A stretch of DNA of 64,000 nt from Owenia fusiformis (Eukaryota; Annelida; Polychaeta; Sabellida; Oweniidae): assembly GCA_903813345.2 (NCBI GenBank), contig CAIIXF020000009.1:33047259-33111258 (forward strand), read 5' to 3'. Each line of letters opens with the position of its first letter. Positions within the stretch are counted from its first letter, which is position 1. Position numbers and translations under genes: made by a program. A model generated the notes under the pieces. It had not been told where the DNA came from. It did no database searches and saw only the letters and a program-made list of their open reading frames with translations. Below are positions 58,269 through 64,000 of this stretch, piece after piece.

Positions 58269-59320
58269 CTTTTAGGCACACATATTATTTTAAGGTCTGT
58301 CAAACTGAAGTTCAAACAACTAGAGAAGATTGCCAAATATCTGTATAATTACGACCCAAACATTCTATTTCCATCCTGTTACGTATAATAATACTTTGAA
58401 TAAATAGAAAATAGATACAGTTGTCAAGTAAATCAGATCAAGCTAATCAACCATGAATGACGTGAAAGCCATCCAGAAAGCAAAGCAATCGTGTGTAAAG
58501 ATCATGTCAGTCATGGCCAGTTATAAGGTGAGATGATTGCCATATATAGATGATGCACAGTAAAACCGTATGTTCCCACGTCTTTGATGTAAACTCAATG
58601 ATGATCTCAGATTAATTATAAGACTGATCAAACTCAAAATCAAACTTGTATAATTTCTGCTTTAAAAAAGGTAAGGTCAGATCCATGGTTTCAAAGGAAA
58701 GGTGTAAATGGGGGGGGGGGGTTGGCCTTGAGACGTTAATGCAAGACAAGCTTCTATAAGTAGGAGATTGTTATATTTTCCCATACCAAAATCAAAAGAT
58801 TAAAAGTTCAAACTCCAGTGAAAGTAGAAATATGTACTTAAATACTAGATCATCCCATCATCCGATTAAAGTATTATGAGTATAGACCATGAACAGTTCA
58901 AGTTCACAGATTACATGTGCATGATTACACTTATTCCAATTAAAAATTAATATTTCAAATATAGGCATCTGTTATCTATATGCATGTTTTGTGAAATTAT
59001 GACAAAACAACAGGAAAGACTTATTTAGTCTATTGTCATGCTCTGTTACAGAGTTGTAATGGACAGGATATTATACCATTTTACCAATAGAGGTCAGCAC
59101 AGTAAAGGGAGAAAAAACGACACACTATGTCAGTTTGAATAATAGCATTATACCTTTACTAGATGAACATATGATCTACGGCCCTCAGGCAGATATATTA
59201 CATTTGCCTCGGGATAATCCCAATATCCTGAACCTCATATAGGATAATTAATATAATGCATGTATGTTGTTATTTCTTATCAATCTGGCACAGAACTCTG
59301 CTGGAAAGTGAAGTATACAG

Positions 59321-59341
59321 GGGGGGGGGGGGGGGGGGGGG
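59321..59341 (+). repeat. Poly-G tract
   Basis: About 20 uninterrupted G. Similar but shorter G or C runs occur at 15187, 22719, 23229, 48140, 54102 and 58711. Confidence 0.95.
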
Positions 59342-59610
59342 TTATAGTCAGCCTTGAGTCAAGACTCAGAACAAGTAGTCTATGATCAAAATAAACATAG
59401 TACCTAGCCACAGCATCATGATATACCATGTCATCTCATTTCTTCTCAGCCCTGAGATGCCATGATATAATGAACTTGATTTGGCGATCCAAGAGAGCCC
59501 AAAATTGAGGATTTTTGAGATCTTTCATCCCAGCTCATATTTCATTTCATTGGGGTCATTAAACTTGTGTACACGTACCTGTGCTAATATCTGCTATTAA
59601 ATACAATATA

Positions 59611-59740
59611 CAATTATTGACCTCTCCAGAGGTTTACTGTCAAAATTATATCCCGAGACTGTAAACCGAGACCGTAGGTCGAGGTTTACAGTCGAGGGAT
59701 ATAATTTTGACAGTTAACCGAATGGAGAGGTCTATAATTG
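59611..59740. repeat. Hairpin next to the recombinase-like fragment
   Basis: caattattgacctctcc ... tcaaaattatatcccgagac is mirrored by its complement up to ctataattg at 59740; loop about 12 bp. Confidence 0.75.
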
Positions 59741-59742
59741 TT

Positions 59743-60153
59743 TTGTTAGTCCGAAGAATATCTTAGATTTTTCTGACCCTTGAAGTTGACTTGAAGTAGG
59801 ATCCAGACCCTCGAGACGTTCATGTTGTATTTCAGTATATCGGCAGTAAGTTCACTCAATGGAGTCAAATTACTCTCCTGGGCAAAGTCCACTAAAAGCT
59901 TTGTACAAAGTTTTAGATTTTTCTTCGTATTTTCACTGACTTTACTCTCTAAGAGACTAATAATATCCTCATCTTCAACATTTTTGAAACGGCTAGTGCT
60001 AGCAGCGGCCATTTTATCGTCTGATAATGACGTCATTTTAGTGGAATGCTGGGAATATTATTCACCGGCAATGCATTGCGCGGTGTACAGTTAAAATTAT
60101 TCACCGCTCGTTGACCAATCAAAATCGAGTATTTCAACTGAGGTACTAACAAT
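59743..60153 (-). pseudogene. Fragment of a possible Crypton/DUF3504-type recombinase N-terminus
   Basis: A 96-codon open frame (60036-59746) starts MTSLSDDKMAAASTSRF and contains DEDIISLLESKVSENTKKNL, then a helix (CTKLLVDFAQESNL). An F-x-x-(V/E)-x-(D/E)-E-[hydrophobic] opening followed by 'S-x-N-T-K-K' is typical of the N-terminal core-binding domain of Crypton-derived tyrosine recombinases and their domesticated relatives. The catalytic part is absent. Bounded by short inverted TTGTTAGT (59742) and ACTAACAA (60146). Similarity is from memory, so moderate at best. Confidence 0.4.
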
Positions 60154-62879
60154 GCCTATTATGTAATGTATTGACATTAGGTAAATGATTACATAATAAC
60201 TATCACACTTATTGACAGTTATAACTCTTCCCATCTGATGTGCTCAGATCACAGAATATGTATCAGAGCATGTTTCAAGTGAAACAGAAAGATGCTATGA
60301 GTATCAGAATGAGCCACAGTAGATGGTGTGACAATGAAAATCATCCCATGGAGTGTTCTAGCTAATAAATGTCACTTTATGTCAGCAACTTTATCACAAT
60401 GCCATTAGTTGCCTCGGAAACAATGCACAGTTTATTTATTGCAATATAACTATTTAACAATATAGACTGATAAAACCAATTCTAATTAATACAAAAAATA
60501 CAATTGTTCCAAGAGGGGGTAACATGACCCACGTAGTATTTGGATAGTTTCTTTACAAGCATTCTCATTTTATACCTAAGAATTGTAAAAATGAGGAAGA
60601 ACAAAGGGGAAAGTTTGGAAAAAAACAGGACAAATCCCCATAAATCATGTAAACTGTATTAAATAAAACACCAATGTGTACTTCTTCCCTTTGGAACTAT
60701 AAACTTCCTCTCTCTGACTAATATTACCAAAATATGAGATCTTTTTTACATGTTTTGTATGAGATCCTTTTTGCGAATTTGTGGCTGAAAAAACTGGTGA
60801 TAGACTTTAATGATAATAGATGATACTAGTCATTACTTAGGAATGATATTTACCATTATTAGTTTTTCTTTTATAAATATTGATATAATCATGGGATATC
60901 TCCAAAAACAATATGAACCATAAACTGTGGGTATTAACATATTTGAGAGAGAGGAAGAGAGAGCCTAATCTAATATTATCAACATGTACTTGTATATTTT
61001 GTAATTTATCAATCAGCAATTAAAAAGTTCTGATCTGTATAATTACGAAACAGTTGGCATTACAGATTAGTTCACTCTTACCCATCAATAACGAGGCACA
61101 GGGATAAAATATTTCCTCTTCTAAAGTACGAAAAAACAACGACTGAAGCACAGTTAAATACAAGGGAACGTGGCATGAATTCAACTGTTACTTTGTTCTT
61201 TTTTTCAAAACGAAAAGAATGGCAGATTAAAAAGTCATTTTGCAATAGATCCCTTACGATTATAACATTTCATCAAAATAAAGTATTCGTCCTATAACGG
61301 TGGTATAGGATACACATATAAAATATATATGCATTGGGATACTTGTATATCCTATGGTTATATAATGATGATGATGTTGCATCATATTGGTATAATTATA
61401 CACTTATTTTATATAAATTGATTAAGATGAGCGAGGGTCTTGTCACTATTCCTTTCATCAGTCTCATTTATTATTAATTAAGCACATTTTAATTAATTTA
61501 ATTGTTAAATAATTAATACTATAGCTGGAGTATGATCTATAATGGTGCTGACATATGTTAGGAGACAATTAAATCACATGTACAATATACTAGAAGTTAG
61601 CACGACCTCATCTCTATTAAAAAATCTTCACCAGATTTTTCCTCTAAAAAGAATCAATAATGTGATTAATTAACTTAACAGTTTATATTTAATTCATTTT
61701 TGCTGATTCCTTCCTGTACTCTTATATTTGACACAAATAGCAATTATATTCCAGAAGAGAGGTATCATGTAGGGGACAGGGACTAATATGTGACCCCCTA
61801 TTAACCAAGCCCACCCCCCTGAAGATAGAGAGTTGGTTCAGTGGTAGTTCCTATCATGGCGCAATGATGTCTTTTGAATAAAGTATATTACTACCAACAT
61901 GGAAGGGCAGTATGGTAAACCAATGTGCTCATTAAAATAAGATATGGGTCATAAAACTTTACATAATGACACATCTATTTTCTAATGATGATACTTTTAA
62001 ATATAATATCTATTGATTGATTTCCAACACCACATTTGAACTGTATCTCATTAATTAGGTATATACCTGTATGGAGGCTACTTATATTCTAGGTCAAAGT
62101 AACTTCAAGATAATCTGAAGAGGCATCTTCAACTATTCTTTATCAATTCAATTTAAAACAATCTTTTAACCTTGATAGTGGTCGCCTTTTCAGAATTTAT
62201 GTGAACAATACGAGTATGTTATAACCATGGCCTTCATGCTTAATCACAAAGGTGAGGATAAGTCCAAACTCTGAAACTAGATAAAGTAAGATGTGCCCTA
62301 TACTAAGTAAAGATTCCATCAATTACCATACAACCAGTTGAAAATTGAAAGAATATACGATGAGTATCAGAATGGTTGCATCTAAAATGGGACTGAAAAC
62401 TCAAAGGTTTTCATCATGATGATAATTACCATGTCAATATCTTTTCCATTATAAAAGATGTAATGATGAGTATCAGAATGGGTGTTCACCTTGTCTGTAT
62501 TCTCATTAACATAGATATGGTATGTAGGTCTGTTTAGGTTCATCCTGAAGACTCATTTATAACTGATAGAGTATCAGTACATGTAGGATACAGTATCAGT
62601 GAACACAGGACTACATTGGGGTCTGATAGCACCTACAGTTAAACTGCATATTTGAGAACACCTTTATGCAAAAGCCTTTGTTTTGGTGTAAGTAGTTGTT
62701 TAATGCTGATAGAAACAGATTATACAGGAATCATCAGATGACTATAAATTGAGACTGGGAGGTTTACGAGCTTACTGCTATAGATATACATAATAGACAA
62801 GAATGTTAACATGGACACAGGTTAATTTTGATAGTTCTGTTTATATCAGCGGAGACGGAGAGGTCAACTGTACTTGTTT

Positions 62880-64000
62880 CTATTGAGGCAGGTAAACTGA
62901 ACTGTTTAAATTGAGACAGGTCAACTGTACTGTTTAAATTGAGACAGGTAAACTGTACTGTTTAAATTGAGACAGGTTAACTATACTGTTTAAATTGAGA
63001 CAGGTCAACTGTACTGTTTAAATTGAGACAGGTAAACTGTACTGTTTAAATTGAGACAAGTCAACTGTACTGTTTAAATTGAGACAGGTAAACTGTACTG
63101 TTTAAATTGAGACAGGTTAACTGTACTGTTTGAATTGAGACAGGTGAACTGTACTGTTTAAATTGAGACAGGTAAACTGTACTGTTTTAATTGAGACAGG
63201 TAAACTGTACTGTTTAAATTGAGACAGGTTAACTGTACTGTTTAAATTGAGACAGGTAAACTGAACTGTTTAAATTGAGACAGGTAAACTGTACTGTTTA
63301 AATTGAGACAGGTAAACTGAACTGTTTAAATTGAGACAGGTAAATTGAACTGTTTAAATTGAGACAGGTAAACTGTACTGTTTAAATTGAAACAGGTAAA
63401 CTGTACTGTTTAAATTGAAACAGGTAAACTGTACTGTTTAAATTGAGACAGGTGAACTGTACTGTTTAAATTGAGACAGATCAACCGTACTGTTTAAATT
63501 GAGACAGGTAAACTGTACTGTTTAAATTGAGACAGGTAAACTGTACTGTTTAAATTGAAACAGGTAAACTGTACTGTTTAAATTGAGACAGGTGAACTGT
63601 ACTGTTTAAATTGAGACAGGTCAACTGTACTGTTTAAATTGAGACAGGTAAACTGTACTGTTTAAATTGAGACAGGTTAACTGTACTGTTTAAATTGAAA
63701 CAGGTAAACTGTAATGTTTAAATTGAAACAGGTAAACTGTACTGTTTAAATTGAAACAGGTAAACTGTACTGTTTAAATTGAGACAGGTCAACTGTACTG
63801 TTTAAATTGAAACAGGTAAACTGTACTGTTTAAATTGAGACAGGTCAACTGTACTGTTTAAATTGAAACAGGTAAACTGTAATGTTTAAATTGAGACAGG
63901 TTAACTGTACTGTTTAAATTGAGACAGGTAAACTGTACTGTTTAAATTGAAACAGGTAAACTGTACTTTTTAAATTGAGACAGGTCAACTGTACTGTTTA
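62880..64000 (+). repeat. 28-bp minisatellite, about 40 copies, running off the window
   Basis: Unit aaattgagacaggtaaactg followed by tactgttt, repeated head to tail with point variants (gagaca/gaaaca, taaactg/tcaactg/gtgaactg). It continues past position 64000, so its full length is unknown. Confidence 0.97.

Larger units (their letters stand above)
56893..62879. other. MPRIP intron upstream of the last visible PH1 exon
   Basis: About 6 kb of AT-rich sequence with minisatellite, hairpin and poly-G tracts. The exon coding the start of PH1 (W..R-F-F-I-L-type motif) was sought here and not found. Confidence 0.55.

Noticed and set aside
60297-62480. Motif atgagtatcagaatg at 60297, 62360 and 62466
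   Set aside because: Three short copies only; probably remnants of a dispersed repeat, no function inferred.

Overview
This window is eukaryotic nuclear DNA from an invertebrate animal. It is AT-rich, its genes have many introns with GT/AG borders, and it carries many short DNA-transposon derivatives. Small non-autonomous elements with internal satellite arrays resemble the 'pearl'/Helentron-associated elements described from bivalves, so a bivalve mollusc is my best guess (moderate confidence; nothing names the species). No organellar, bacterial or viral genes were seen.

Three protein genes are supported. (1) 1.3-10.5 kb, minus strand: a complete cyclophilin A type peptidyl-prolyl isomerase (165 aa). 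Its central catalytic exon is present twice in tandem (7634-7819 and 5897-6082), with equal length and phase, which suggests mutually exclusive splicing. (2) 10.9-15.8 kb, plus strand: a complete TOMM22 homologue (139 aa, three coding exons), the central receptor of the mitochondrial outer-membrane translocase. Genes 1 and 2 are head to head, with 449 bp between start codons, so they probably share a bidirectional promoter. (3) 18.7-56.9 kb, minus strand: most of a very large MPRIP (myosin phosphatase Rho-interacting protein) homologue. Twenty coding exons cover about 3,030 aa from the middle of the first PH domain to the stop; the 5' exons lie beyond position 64000. It has a split second PH domain, two long Ser-rich disordered exons, a 3,963-bp coiled-coil exon, and a C-terminal coiled coil that closely resembles vertebrate MPRIP. 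Three in-frame microexon candidates (24, 18 and 27 nt) and one frame-changing candidate (38 nt) sit in its introns. TOMM22 and MPRIP converge, with their 3' UTRs facing each other at about 16.9-18.7 kb.

The remaining DNA is mostly introns and repeats. From 0.4 to 5.3 kb there are two diverged repeat families plus several foldback elements, one a 540-bp near-perfect palindrome with a 5-bp target duplication. From 8.98 to 9.61 kb a Mutator-like MITE is interrupted by a foldback MITE; an uninterrupted copy of the same host element lies at 38.6-38.8 kb. From 13 to 14.1 kb there are nested inverted-repeat elements. From 20.0 to 22.6 kb lies a pearl/Helentron-like element carrying about 16 satellite monomers, with small relatives at 15.5, 25.2, 41.9 and 52.5 kb. 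At 56.0-56.5 kb there is a 9-bp-TSD foldback element containing a tRNA-like B box, and at 59.6-60.2 kb a hairpin beside a fragment of a possible Crypton-type recombinase. A 28-bp minisatellite runs from 62.9 kb off the right edge.

All exon limits were read by eye from splice consensus, phase and family similarity. No alignment, transcript or database search was available.
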